A DNA stretch of 36,086 bases from JADZGC01 sp964613485 (GTDB taxonomy: Bacteria; Patescibacteriota; Saccharimonadia; CAILAD01; GCA-016700035), in the NCBI GenBank assembly GCA_964613485.1, contig CAZTHB010000005.1, positions 1 to 36,086 on the forward strand, read 5' to 3'. The translations under genes were made by a program, and so were the position numbers. The notes below the pieces were generated by a model. That model saw only the letters and a list, made by a program, of their open reading frames with translations, was not told the DNA's origin and made no database searches. Of the stretch, positions 1 through 7,566 are shown piece after piece (within the stretch, counting starts at the first letter, position 1; each line of letters begins with the position of its first letter).

Positions 1-2
1 CC

Positions 3-46
3 AGCCATAGTAAAAACCTAGAAGGTACTGGATTTTTACTATGGCT
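3..46. terminator. Hairpin with A-rich and T-rich arms, probable bidirectional terminator
   Basis: Bases 3-16 (AGCCATAGTAAAAA) are the exact inverse complement of 33-46, giving a 14-bp perfect stem with a 16-base loop. The A tract lies on the left arm and the T tract on the right arm. It probably ends a gene lying left of the window. The T run is inside the stem rather than after it, so termination strength is uncertain. Bases 47-147 hold nothing else that I recognise. Confidence 0.5.
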
Positions 47-147
47 ATTTATATATGCGGGGATTATGTAGTAAACGATAGCTTACCCAACCGGCTTCAC
101 TCAAACGATTACATAACGATTAATAGTCCGTAGAGATGGCAAGATTA

Positions 148-176
148 TTGACAATATATATTTTTGATTATAGAAT
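148..176 (+). promoter_or_regulatory. Sigma-70-type promoter
   Basis: TTGACA at 148-153 is a perfect -35 element, followed by exactly 17 bases and TAGAAT at 171-176. The predicted transcript starts near 183, leaving a 49-base leader before the gene at 232. This is the closest match to a full consensus promoter in the window. Confidence 0.7.
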
Positions 177-231
177 GCATCAACAAGACTCGTACCTTTG
201 CACATAATTCCCCGAACAAAAGGACGCGCCC

Positions 232-702
232 ATGTTCTTGCCCGAACTCAAATCAGTTAACACGATCATTAAGCATGCGGTCTTTTACTGCGAGATTGAT
301 CTTGGTGGACATATTTTGACTGGTCAGGGTATGCAATCGCTTTCGTTGCCTGCAAGCATGCGACCGCTCCGTCGGCTTGCGTTTTTCGACGGTCGTGACA
401 AGTTCGTAACTGCCTATCTGCCGGACGCAAGCGAGCGTCATAGCCACCCGATGATCTTGATGGTGAGTGCAGGCGACGAACCTACTACCTTGATAGATGC
501 AGTGAACGGCAAATACACCAATCTGTATGTTTGCGACATCGCCATGCTCATGGCAGAGGACGGTGCATGCCTCTCGCACGATGCTGTCATCAAAAGCGGC
601 AAAAGTTTCGTCCAACGCATGTATAGCGCGATCGAGAAGTTGTGTGCACCCACACCGCAAGATGGGTCGTCGTCCCTCTCCGGTGACCTCATTTCTGCCT
701 AA
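232..702 (+). CDS. Protein of unknown function (156 aa)
   Basis: I do not recognise this protein. It is a soluble-looking 156-residue polypeptide without a signal peptide, membrane segment or obvious catalytic motif, and it ends in a Ser-rich tail. Coding is supported by its surroundings: a near-consensus promoter at 148-176, a Shine-Dalgarno sequence AAAAGGA at 218-224 placed 7 bases before the ATG, and a strong terminator hairpin just after the stop. It therefore seems to be a single-gene transcription unit. The antisense ORF across 253-660 has no comparable signals and is treated as a shadow. Confidence 0.75.
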   Translation: MFLPELKSVNTIIKHAVFYCEIDLGGHILTGQGMQSLSLPASMRPLRRLAFFDGRDKFVTAYLPDASERHSHPMILMVSAGDEPTTLIDAVNGKYTNLYVCDIAMLMAEDGACLSHDAVIKSGKSFVQRMYSAIEKLCAPTPQDGSSSLSGDLISA

Positions 703-720
703 CCCCTATGCCGATCAGGT

Positions 721-752
721 AATAACCCTATGTCGTATGACGTAGGGTTATT
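721..752 (+). terminator. Intrinsic terminator after the 232-702 gene
   Basis: AATAACCCTA at 721-730 pairs with TAGGGTTATT at 743-752. Weaker inner pairs extend the stem, and a T-rich stretch follows. It closes the single-gene unit before the next promoter. Confidence 0.75.
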
Positions 753-831
753 TATTGCTTGGAAGACGGCAATTCATATTTTTTCACCTTACCTATATCG
801 ATAAACGAGTTTATATGAACGATTCCGCTCA

Positions 832-840
832 TGCTATAAT
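832..840 (+). promoter_or_regulatory. Extended -10 promoter (TGCTATAAT)
   Basis: TGC precedes a perfect TATAAT at 835-840, making an extended -10; no convincing -35 is present. Transcription should start near 847, giving a 24-base leader that contains the AAGGA ribosome binding site of the beta-helix gene. Confidence 0.6.
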
Positions 841-870
841 ATCGATAATATATAACCAAGGAATGACCTC

Positions 871-3192
871 GTGCCAAAAGCTGTGAAGAGCAAGCGTAAT
901 AAGACCCGTAAAACCAACAAACCCCTAGTTGACTTAGCTCGCTTTGACTGGAAGATAGCTCTCATCACTACTGGATTCCTTATCGCAGCCATCGCGACAA
1001 TATATTTTGCATTTTCACGCGCCGCGACCACCGACCAAGTGACCGTCGGTATCATTAAGACGCAATACACATATCCCGCTAACGCCATCTTTGTCTCTAC
1101 AAAAGACGGTGACAATACAAAAAGTGGTACATCTACGTCACCACTCAAGACCCTACAGGCTGCAGTTGATAAGGCACCCGCAGGAGGGACGATTGTTATG
1201 CGTGGCGGAGTCTATCGCGAGGAGCTCAAAACCCTCGCCAAGGCGCTGACGATTCAACCATACCCAAATGAAGAAGTGTGGCTTGACGGCTCAGACGTCG
1301 TCACGGGATGGGTGCAGGATGGGAATATATGGCGCAAAGATAATTGGTCGGTAGCTACAAGCCTGTGTCCAAATAACGCTTGCTTTGACCAAAATCTCGT
1401 CACCAGCGCAAACCCAGCCGGAGGCCTCCCAGATATGGTATATGTCGATAACGTACAACTAAAGCAAGTGCTTACGAAAGCTGAAGTAGTGACAGGCACT
1501 TTCTATGTAGATCGAGCAAATTCGAAACTATATATCGGTACCAGCCCAACACTAAAGACCGTCGAAGCTTCAACCCGCAAGCAAGCCATTATGTACTATT
1601 CAGCGGCAACTGCCGGCAGTAAATTACGAGGCATTGGAGTCCGTCGCTATGCTGCAAATGTCTACTTTACTTCAAAGCCAGGACAAATCGAGGTAAGCAA
1701 TGGGGCAAAATCTATCGAATTTGATAATATGACCTTCATCGAATCATCCGCCAATGGAATTTTTATGACAGGATCTTCTACTGATCGCGCAAGCAACATA
1801 ACTATTCGCAATAGCATCTTTGCGAATAACGGGGCGAGTGGCGTATCGGGCAACTATCTTGATGCCTTCACCATGGACAATAATGTTGTGTACAACAACA
1901 ATACAGAGAAAGTGCAGTGGGACGGCGAGTATGGATCGTATGCTGGCACAAAAATTGCCCGAATGACAAACTCAACCATTAAGTATAATTTGTTCCAAAA
2001 TAACTTTGGTACCGGCTACTGGTGCGACCTCGACTGCAGCGACAACAAAATTCTTGGGAATATGGCGCGGGGTAATACTACCCATGGCATCTTCTACGAG
2101 GTCTCCTATAACGCAACCATTGCGTCAAACGTGTCATACAATAATGGCGAGTGGGGCTACAAAATAAATGGTCGCAATATTTATGTCTATAACAATACCG
2201 CCTATAACAACAAATCAGACAACTTCTTCATCTACGATGATCCAAGACTACCTTCTCAAAATGTAGCTATCGAGAATAATCTTTCAGCAGCAGGACCTTC
2301 CACAAATTCTGCTTCACATCTCATGAATATTCGCACAAATATCGCCGGCACGTCAGCTGTCACCGCACTGGACGGCAATCTATACTACCGGCCAAATACC
2401 ACAGCACCAAAGTATGTCCTCGGTTGGCAGGGAACCACACCGGCGATCAACTATACAACCCTCGATGCCACACTACGGTCACAAACAGGGAGGGAAGGTA
2501 AATCAACCCTCGTAGAGGGCGTAGCGATCACAAAAGTATTCACCGACCCAACAAACCATAACTTCAAACTCGCCGCTGGGTCAGCCGCCATCCTCTCAAG
2601 CAACCCGCTACCGGCGATCCCCGCAGCAGTACTCAGTAGGCCAGTTGGCTCAATCGTCAACAGGGGCGCACTAACTTGGAAGAACGGCCAGTCCAATACG
2701 CTCGCCACCTCAACTCCTGATAACCCCACGCCAACCATAACCGCAGCACCGCCGACGATCACAGCAGCTCCACCAAGCATAACTGCTGCGCCTCCAACAA
2801 TCACAACGGTTCCACCAACTGTAACCGTGGCACCACCTACGGTTACAGCAGCTCCGCCAACAGTAACACCAACACCTACTCCAACCTCACTCGCAAAACC
2901 ATCGGGCTTCGTCACCGGACTGGCTCAAAACTTCCTTTCATTCGACCTTGGCTTGCGTTGGAATGCTGTTCGCGGTGCCACAAGCTATAAAATCACACCA
3001 CTCAACCGGCCAACCATTCTCACGGCATCATCAAGCTACACAGACCCTGCGATCGCCATCGGCAACAGCTATACGTACAGCATCGTAGCCTCAAATGGTA
3101 GCCTCAACTCAACCCCAGCTGTCGTGCAAATTAGAACCGGATGCGCCTGGTGGATATTTGGCTGCACCGCCACCATAGTGTCTAGTCAATAA
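871..3192 (+). CDS. Secreted right-handed parallel beta-helix protein, membrane-anchored
   Basis: This 773-residue protein is probably exported. A Lys/Arg-rich N terminus is followed by one hydrophobic segment at about residues 30-50 that looks like a signal anchor. From about residue 65 the sequence resembles DUF1565 and pectate-lyase-like beta-helix proteins, with a 'dG..GTi..PlkTlq.Av..A..GgtI..rgGvYre' pattern and then many Asn-rich rungs to about residue 460. A Pro/Thr linker (about 618-673) leads to a fibronectin-III-like C-terminal module ending in a Cys-Trp-rich tail. Such folds often bind or cleave polysaccharide, but I see no defined catalytic residues. The start is GTG with AAGGA at 858-862. 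A surface adhesin or glycan-active enzyme is an inference. Confidence 0.8.
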   Translation: MPKAVKSKRNKTRKTNKPLVDLARFDWKIALITTGFLIAAIATIYFAFSRAATTDQVTVGIIKTQYTYPANAIFVSTKDGDNTKSGTSTSPLKTLQAAVDKAPAGGTIVMRGGVYREELKTLAKALTIQPYPNEEVWLDGSDVVTGWVQDGNIWRKDNWSVATSLCPNNACFDQNLVTSANPAGGLPDMVYVDNVQLKQVLTKAEVVTGTFYVDRANSKLYIGTSPTLKTVEASTRKQAIMYYSAATAGSKLRGIGVRRYAANVYFTSKPGQIEVSNGAKSIEFDNMTFIESSANGIFMTGSSTDRASNITIRNSIFANNGASGVSGNYLDAFTMDNNVVYNNNTEKVQWDGEYGSYAGTKIARMTNSTIKYNLFQNNFGTGYWCDLDCSDNKILGNMARGNTTHGIFYEVSYNATIASNVSYNNGEWGYKINGRNIYVYNNTAYNNKSDNFFIYDDPRLPSQNVAIENNLSAAGPSTNSASHLMNIRTNIAGTSAVTALDGNLYYRPNTTAPKYVLGWQGTTPAINYTTLDATLRSQTGREGKSTLVEGVAITKVFTDPTNHNFKLAAGSAAILSSNPLPAIPAAVLSRPVGSIVNRGALTWKNGQSNTLATSTPDNPTPTITAAPPTITAAPPSITAAPPTITTVPPTVTVAPPTVTAAPPTVTPTPTPTSLAKPSGFVTGLAQNFLSFDLGLRWNAVRGATSYKITPLNRPTILTASSSYTDPAIAIGNSYTYSIVASNGSLNSTPAVVQIRTGCAWWIFGCTATIVSSQ
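2722..2889 (+). repeat. Pro/Thr-rich tandem linker repeat inside the beta-helix gene
   Basis: This stretch encodes about 56 residues built from seven degenerate copies of an 'xAPPTIT' unit, then PTPTPT. It separates the beta-helix region from the C-terminal module and looks like an extended wall-spanning linker. The Gly/Val-rich antisense ORF across it is a by-product of the repeat. Confidence 0.8.
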
Positions 3193-3225
3193 GCAATCAA
3201 TTCGTAGTTCATGCAGTACTCTTGC

Positions 3226-3234
3226 TGCTATAAT
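3226..3234 (+). promoter_or_regulatory. Extended -10 promoter predicting a leaderless mRNA
   Basis: TGC then TATAAT (3229-3234) lies so that +1, seven bases beyond the last T, falls on the A of the ATG at 3241. There is no Shine-Dalgarno sequence, which supports the choice of start and a leaderless transcript. Confidence 0.65.
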
Positions 3235-3240
3235 ACGCAA

Positions 3241-3780
3241 ATGCAAAGACAGATTATGCTCGTAATAGCCGGGGGTATCATCATTGTTATGGTGAGTGGC
3301 GGGGTATATTTCGGAAGTAAAAGCACGAATATAGCCCCGAGCCCAACTACTACGGCTTCATCGACTAATACACCATCAATAACGACAACCCCACAGGAGG
3401 AGACCACAATGGAAGGAAAGCCACTCGCTGATTTTTCACCCACTCAGAACGTAACAGAACTACAAAAGATCGACCTAGTACCCGGAACAGGCGAAGAAGT
3501 TAAGCCCGGCGATACCATCACGGCTCATTACACAGGTGCAGTAGCGGCTACCGGAGTTGTATTCCAAAGCTCACTCGATATGGGACAACCTATCGCATTT
3601 AGTCTAGATGGAGTTATTAAGGGGTGGACCGAGGGCGTGCCGGGCATGAAAGTAGGGGGCAAGAGACGGCTTATCATCCCTGCAGAGCTAGCCTATGGCG
3701 CAAACCCACCAGCCAGATCAGGTATCCCAGCGAATGCAGCGCTGGTATTCGATATTGAGCTCGTCAAAATCGGCCGCTAG
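3241..3780 (+). CDS. FKBP-type peptidyl-prolyl cis-trans isomerase, membrane-anchored
   Basis: Predicted 179-residue prolyl isomerase that would help exported proteins fold outside the membrane. Residues about 6-25 form a signal anchor, followed by a Ser/Thr/Pro-rich linker. The FKBP domain covers about residues 75-179, with family-typical segments 'GdtitaHYTGa', 'FdSS'-like 'VFQSSLDMGQPI', 'GVIKGWTEGVPGMKVGGKRRLIIPAELAYG' (given here only as a pattern) and a terminal 'LVFDIELVKI'. The start at 3241 is preferred over one 30 bases upstream because an extended -10 lies between them. The gene abuts a convergent gene with no intervening base. Confidence 0.9.
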   Translation: MQRQIMLVIAGGIIIVMVSGGVYFGSKSTNIAPSPTTTASSTNTPSITTTPQEETTMEGKPLADFSPTQNVTELQKIDLVPGTGEEVKPGDTITAHYTGAVAATGVVFQSSLDMGQPIAFSLDGVIKGWTEGVPGMKVGGKRRLIIPAELAYGANPPARSGIPANAALVFDIELVKIGR

Positions 3781-4341
3781 CTAGCGACAAAGGTATGTAA
3801 ATTTGATATTTGCATAATTTGACGCTGCCGGCTTTGGGTTCAAGATCTGAATGTAGCTATAGCCCGTAAATTCATAAGCCTTGTCTGCCTGCCAAGTATA
3901 CGTCACAAACTTCGTCTCAGCCTTCGCGAAATATAGCGTTTGTGGCTCGACATCGATCACAACTCCGTCGCTTCTCACGCGCTGAAAAGTGATGGTACCT
4001 GCCTTATTTGAGGTAATCGGATACAGAAAATTATATTGAGCAGTACATCCGGTCTGCGCCTCTTGATCGACCGTAGCTTGCCCTAATGTAACGGCAAATT
4101 CTTGTGTACTGGAGATTGGAGAGGGTTCATTGCCTGTATCGGCATCAGGGCTATCGAATACATTTGCCCCACTCATGAGCTCTGCCGGCTTTGTCCACTC
4201 CATGTAGCCGAACCAGATGAGCGCGAAGCTAAGAAACACAATCACCGCGATAATCGTATGAGGCGTTTCCCACTGTTTGCGGATGCGCTTGGCATGATGG
4301 TGGATATGGTGAGTAAGTGTTTTCTTGCGTTTTTGAACCAT
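3781..4341 (-). CDS. Single-pass membrane protein of unknown function
   Basis: A 186-residue protein of unknown family. The N terminus is rich in His, Lys and Arg (about residues 1-28), followed by a hydrophobic helix at about 30-48. A predicted extracytoplasmic part follows, with only two cysteines, one near the middle ('TGCTAQ') and one next to the C-terminal Arg; a disulfide between them is possible. The latter half alternates hydrophobic residues as a beta-sandwich domain would. A weak AAGGA lies 11 bases upstream of the ATG. The stop codon touches the stop of the convergent FKBP gene, so the two junction stops form the palindrome CGCTAGCTAGCG (3775-3786). Confidence 0.7.
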   Translation of the reverse strand: MVQKRKKTLTHHIHHHAKRIRKQWETPHTIIAVIVFLSFALIWFGYMEWTKPAELMSGANVFDSPDADTGNEPSPISSTQEFAVTLGQATVDQEAQTGCTAQYNFLYPITSNKAGTITFQRVRSDGVVIDVEPQTLYFAKAETKFVTYTWQADKAYEFTGYSYIQILNPKPAASNYANIKFTYLCR

Positions 4342-4432
4342 AAAATGAATCCTTCACCCATGAGCATACTGCTTATGCTAGAGTCCGGTCAACTCATTTC
4401 TTACATAAGGCGTATACAAGTTGATCAAATCA

Positions 4433-4441
4433 TGCTATACT
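4433..4441 (+). promoter_or_regulatory. Extended -10 promoter of the RRM gene
   Basis: TGC plus TATACT (4436-4441) forms an extended -10. Transcription should begin near 4448, which leaves a 5' leader of about 142 bases, much longer than others in this window. Confidence 0.55.
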
Positions 4442-4447
4442 AATGCC

Positions 4448-4589
4448 GATCTAGAAGCAGTGTTTTGGTCTGTCCAGCCTGTCGATCGTATTCTCATCCT
4501 ACGCACGCCCGGTAGGCGAGAACTCGGTCTCATTCCGGAGAATGTCACAGGGCACCGGAATTGTCCGGGTTAGTAAATAAGGAGAGAAT
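4448..4589 (+). promoter_or_regulatory. Long structured 5' leader of the RRM gene
   Basis: The leader has competing hairpins. CATTC 4531-4535 can pair with GAATG 4540-4544 around a CGGA loop. Alternatively ATTCCGG 4532-4538 can pair with CCGGAAT 4555-4561. CCCGG 4508-4512 can also pair with CCGGG 4565-4569, close to the AAGGAGAG ribosome binding site near 4579. Overlapping pairings like these fit temperature-dependent or protein-dependent control. No known riboswitch family is recognised. Confidence 0.4.
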
Positions 4590-4847
4590 ATGTCAACTAA
4601 GTTATTTGTTGGATCACTCGCATGGAGTGCTACCGAAGAAGAAGTTCGTGCTGCTTTTGAGCAGGCTGGGGAAGTTACTTCTGTAACTATTCCAACCGAC
4701 CGCGAAACTGGCCGCTCACGTGGCTTCGCATTTGTCGAAATGGCAGATGATGAAGGTGCTAAGAAGGCTATCGAAACGCTAAACGAAACCGAAATTGCCG
4801 GTCGTTCAGTAATCGTTAACGAAGCTCGTCCACGCGAAGACCGATAA
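4590..4847 (+). CDS. RRM-domain RNA-binding protein
   Basis: An 85-residue protein consisting of one RNA recognition motif. RNP2 is 'KLFVGSL' at residues 4-10 and RNP1 is 'RGFAFVEM' at about 44-51, with the aromatic residues that stack on RNA bases in place. It resembles the small bacterial and cyanobacterial Rbp proteins, which bind single-stranded RNA and are often cold-induced. A good Shine-Dalgarno (AAGGAGAG) precedes the ATG. The gene is monocistronic: its own promoter lies upstream and a strong terminator follows. Cold or stress regulation through the long leader is inferred only. Confidence 0.92.
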   Translation: MSTKLFVGSLAWSATEEEVRAAFEQAGEVTSVTIPTDRETGRSRGFAFVEMADDEGAKKAIETLNETEIAGRSVIVNEARPREDR

Positions 4848-4867
4848 GTCTTACGTAGCAAGCGTAC

Positions 4868-4894
4868 AAAAAACCGCCTAATGGGCGGTTTTTT
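4868..4894 (+). terminator. Strong intrinsic terminator
   Basis: AAAAAACCGCC (4868-4878) pairs with GGCGGTTTTTT (4884-4894) around a 5-base loop, ending in a run of six T. It terminates the RRM gene and, being symmetrical, could act in both directions. Confidence 0.9.
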
Positions 4895-4935
4895 GTTGCA
4901 AGCTTTTCATGCCCAATAGAAGCGATGATTGTTTC

Positions 4936-4944
4936 TGGTACAAT
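4936..4944 (+). promoter_or_regulatory. Extended -10 promoter with near-leaderless start
   Basis: TGG plus TACAAT (4939-4944) predicts +1 near 4951, three bases before the ATG at 4954. No Shine-Dalgarno sequence is present. This rules out the longer reading from 4909. Confidence 0.6.
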
Positions 4945-4953
4945 AAAGTTGTT

Positions 4954-5667
4954 ATGGATACTAACCAAAATAACACATCACTCATGTATCCCGAGGAAGT
5001 CATTATCGTCAGACATGGCGAGAGTGAGCTTAATGTACGCAAAGCGATTGCAGAATCAAGGCACGATACCGAACGCATCTTACTTGAGCCGATTCGTGAC
5101 GCGGACGTACAGCTAACCGACCGTGGCAAGGAACAAGCCGCACTGACGGGCCGAGCCCTAGCGCATCATTTTCACCATATAGACGTAGCCTATGTTAGCC
5201 CATTCATACGCACTATGGACACCTTTCATATCATGGAGCGCGAGATAGGCTATCACATACCGCTCAACCCAGAAGATCGTATTCGAGAGCGTGAATTCGG
5301 CATCTTCTCGCAGCTCACCTGGTTTGGTATTGAGAAGCACTACCCACAGGAAGCTGCCAGATTAAAGCTCGAAGGTGAATATTACTACCGTCCGCTTGGC
5401 GGCGAAAGCTACCCCGACATGGGCCTCCGCCTATATAACTTCCTCCACTCGATCTATACACATCAAGTAGGAAAGCGTGTGCTGGTTGTAGCTCACGCCG
5501 ATGTCGTACAAATGATTCGCAAAATGCTTGAGCGACTAACTGAAGCGCAACTCCTTGAGCTGAATCGCACTGATGATATCTCTAACTGTGGCGTGACGAG
5601 CTATCACTATGATGCTACAATCAATTATCTGAAATTATCCAGATATAACGAGGTGTTTTATTCATGA
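4954..5667 (+). CDS. Histidine phosphatase superfamily protein (phosphoglycerate mutase-like)
   Basis: A 237-residue enzyme of the histidine phosphatase superfamily. The phosphate-accepting loop is 'VRHGES' with the catalytic His at about residue 21. A second catalytic His is in 'VVAHADV' near residue 180, and 'SPFIRTMDT' is the usual third element. The superfamily moves or removes phosphate from sugars, nucleotides or proteins, so the substrate cannot be told from sequence. Members in similar genomes are often annotated as phosphoglycerate mutase. The stop overlaps the next start by ATGA, so translation is probably coupled to the downstream exonuclease. Confidence 0.88.
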   Translation: MDTNQNNTSLMYPEEVIIVRHGESELNVRKAIAESRHDTERILLEPIRDADVQLTDRGKEQAALTGRALAHHFHHIDVAYVSPFIRTMDTFHIMEREIGYHIPLNPEDRIREREFGIFSQLTWFGIEKHYPQEAARLKLEGEYYYRPLGGESYPDMGLRLYNFLHSIYTHQVGKRVLVVAHADVVQMIRKMLERLTEAQLLELNRTDDISNCGVTSYHYDATINYLKLSRYNEVFYS

Positions 5668-6386
5668 ATAAAAAGAAGCTAGTGTTTGATATTGAGATGG
5701 TAGGTGAAGACTTTGATTCAATGGACGAGCTCACAAAGCAAGACCTAATGAAGAGTTTGCCAGATCAAGAGCTCGAGCCAACCAAATATGAAGTAGAGCT
5801 TAAGGAGCTCAAACGTAAGTTGGTCTTTAGCCCACTGACAGGCAAGATCATCGCCATCGGTGTATATGATCCAGACGAAAATCGTGGGGCAGTATATTAT
5901 GACGCGGGAAAAACCAAGCCAGAGGACAGTGAAGAAGACGGCATCAAGTACCAAGCTATGACCGAAGCCGAGATGCTGACGAAGTTCTGGGCTCTAGCCG
6001 AAGTGCATGACGAATTCATCAGCTTCTTCGGTCGTCGTAGTGATGTACCGTACATGATGATCCGTTCGGCTATTCACGGCATACGACCCACCCGCGATCT
6101 AACCTCGAATCGATACAGCAACACCGGTATCGCCACAGCGACCCACTTCGATCTTTCAGAACTACTCACGTTCAACGGCCTCGCGATGTATCGCGGAAGC
6201 CTACATCGCTGGTGCCGAGCATTTGGCATCGATACACCCAAGACCGATGAAATGGCGGGCGACAAAGTGGACCAGGCGTACAAAGACAGTAAGTTTATCG
6301 AGATTGCGAAGTACAACTCGCTTGATCTTAAGGCTACCGCAGGACTGTACCATCACTGGGAACGTTACTTTAAACCGCAAATGTAA
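5664..6386 (+). CDS. PolB-like 3'-5' exonuclease
   Basis: A 240-residue RNase H-fold exonuclease resembling the predicted 3'-5' exonucleases related to DNA polymerase B. Exo I is 'FDIEMVG' near residue 8, with the Asp and Glu that bind metal. Exo II is around 'FISFFGRRSDVPYM' (about 118-131), supplying another Asp. Exo III is 'YNSLDLKAT' near residue 220, with the last Asp. An N-terminal acidic and Lys-rich insertion (about 15-50) separates Exo I from the next strand. There is no polymerase domain, so it probably trims or repairs nucleic acid ends. It overlaps the upstream gene by 4 bases and the Bcp gene follows 16 bases later. Confidence 0.8.
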   Translation: MNKKKLVFDIEMVGEDFDSMDELTKQDLMKSLPDQELEPTKYEVELKELKRKLVFSPLTGKIIAIGVYDPDENRGAVYYDAGKTKPEDSEEDGIKYQAMTEAEMLTKFWALAEVHDEFISFFGRRSDVPYMMIRSAIHGIRPTRDLTSNRYSNTGIATATHFDLSELLTFNGLAMYRGSLHRWCRAFGIDTPKTDEMAGDKVDQAYKDSKFIEIAKYNSLDLKATAGLYHHWERYFKPQM

Positions 6387-6402
6387 AGGAAGGGGGACAT
6401 AC

Positions 6403-6864
6403 ATGATTACAGTAGGCAAACCAGCACCAGACTTTACTCTTGAAGACCAATCTGGAACTGCACACGCCCTAAAAGATCTAAACGGCAAACACACACTCAT
6501 CTACTTTTACCCTAAAGACGATACGCCAGGTTGTACTGCGCAAGCCTGCAGTCTACGCGATAATCTTGAGGACCTCAAAGAACTTGGTGTTGAAGTATAT
6601 GGCGTTTCTGGAGATTCGGTCGAAAGCCACAAAAAGTTTGCTGAGAAATATAACCTACCATTTCCTGTACTATCCGACCCAGACAAGAAGATGATCGAGG
6701 CCTACGGCGCCTACGGCGAACGATCGATGTATGGGCGCAAGTTTATGGGNNNNNNNNNNNNNNNNNNNNNNNNNNNNNNNNNNNNNNNNNNNNNNNNNNN
6801 NNNNNNNNNNNNNNNNNNNNNNNNNNNNNNNNNNNNNNNNNNNNNNNNNAGCAAAAAGTTTTAA
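6403..6864 (+). CDS. bcp: Thioredoxin-dependent thiol peroxidase (Bcp), interrupted by an assembly gap
   Basis: Bcp/PrxQ-family peroxiredoxin, reducing hydrogen and organic peroxides with thioredoxin as donor. The visible 115 N-terminal residues hold the family signature: 'PAPDFTL', then 'YPKDDTPGCTAQAC' with the peroxidatic Cys44 and resolving Cys49, five apart as in Bcp. A 100-base N run hides the following part, after which only 'SKKF' and a stop remain. If the gap were truly 100 bases the protein would be 153 residues, close to the usual 150-157, but 100 N is a standard placeholder. The ATG at 6403 is preceded by AAAGGAAGGGGG. First gene of an antioxidant group. Confidence 0.9.
   Translation: MITVGKPAPDFTLEDQSGTAHALKDLNGKHTLIYFYPKDDTPGCTAQACSLRDNLEDLKELGVEVYGVSGDSVESHKKFAEKYNLPFPVLSDPDKKMIEAYGAYGERSMYGRKFMXXXXXXXXXXXXXXXXXXXXXXXXXXXXXXXXXXSKKF
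6750..6849. other. Assembly gap (100 N)
   Basis: Exactly 100 N, the usual scaffold placeholder, inside the bcp coding region. The true size is not known from this sequence. Confidence 0.99.
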
Positions 6865-6926
6865 GCACACGCCAGATCAGATACAATAGAAGCTGCACCG
6901 CAAACCATAATGCAGAGGAGGTGACA

Positions 6927-7535
6927 ATGTCTGCAAATTCCATACAACCAAAGCCACTCCCGTACACAAAACTGAATGGCCTCGGTGAAAAGCAGCTCGC
7001 AGAGCACTACAAGCTCTATGAAGGATATGTAAAGAAATACAACGAACTAAGCCAAAAAGCACTGACCGTTAGCTCGGAAGATAGCAATGGTACGTATGCA
7101 GAGATTCGAGAGGTCAACCTCGAGAAAGTTTTTGCATTGAATGCAATCAAACTACATGAAGCCTACTTCGAGAATATGAATGACATTCAATCCGAATGTA
7201 ATGGCCCAATCAAACAGCTCATCGAGCAGCAATGGGGGAGCGTCGAGACCTGGGCAACCGACTTTGCCGCACTCGGACTGTCAGCCCGTGGGTGGGTTGT
7301 CCTAGCATTTGACTTTGATAATCCACGATTAGAAAACTACATCTGCGACGCCCACAATCAAGGCGGGGTCTGGAATAGTGGCGCACTGCTCGTGCTTGAT
7401 GTCTACGAGCACGCCTACTTCCTCGATTACGCTACCGCACGCAAAGACTATGTCGCAAGCTTCATGCAGCTTATCGACTGGTCTGTCGTGAACGAGCGCA
7501 TCCCCAAATGGGCCGTCGAGAAGATTAGTTCATAA
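6927..7535 (+). CDS. Fe/Mn-type superoxide dismutase
   Basis: A 202-residue superoxide dismutase. The C-terminal half is clear: 'LVLDVYEHAYFLDY' has the Asp and His metal ligands, followed by 'DYVASFMQLIDW', and 'KLHEAYFENM' supplies a further His ligand. The N-terminal ligand region, 'AEHYKLYEGYVKKYNEL', has one His (His27) where classical enzymes have two adjacent; the register relative to the usual first ligand is off by one in an ungapped comparison. The variant belongs with the 'DAHNxGxVW' group rather than E. coli SodA/SodB. Start: ATG 6927 with a perfect AGGAGGTGA at 6916-6924, rather than the GTG at 6921 inside that site. A possible promoter TACAAT is at 6882. Confidence 0.88.
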   Translation: MSANSIQPKPLPYTKLNGLGEKQLAEHYKLYEGYVKKYNELSQKALTVSSEDSNGTYAEIREVNLEKVFALNAIKLHEAYFENMNDIQSECNGPIKQLIEQQWGSVETWATDFAALGLSARGWVVLAFDFDNPRLENYICDAHNQGGVWNSGALLVLDVYEHAYFLDYATARKDYVASFMQLIDWSVVNERIPKWAVEKISS

Positions 7536-7566
7536 CCAAACCAATAATGCATAAAGGAGATACTAT

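Noticed and set aside
2451..2915. Minus-strand Gly/Val-rich ORF resembling PE-PGRS-like repeats
   Set aside because: It is the antisense reading of the Pro/Thr linker in the beta-helix gene and has no start signals.
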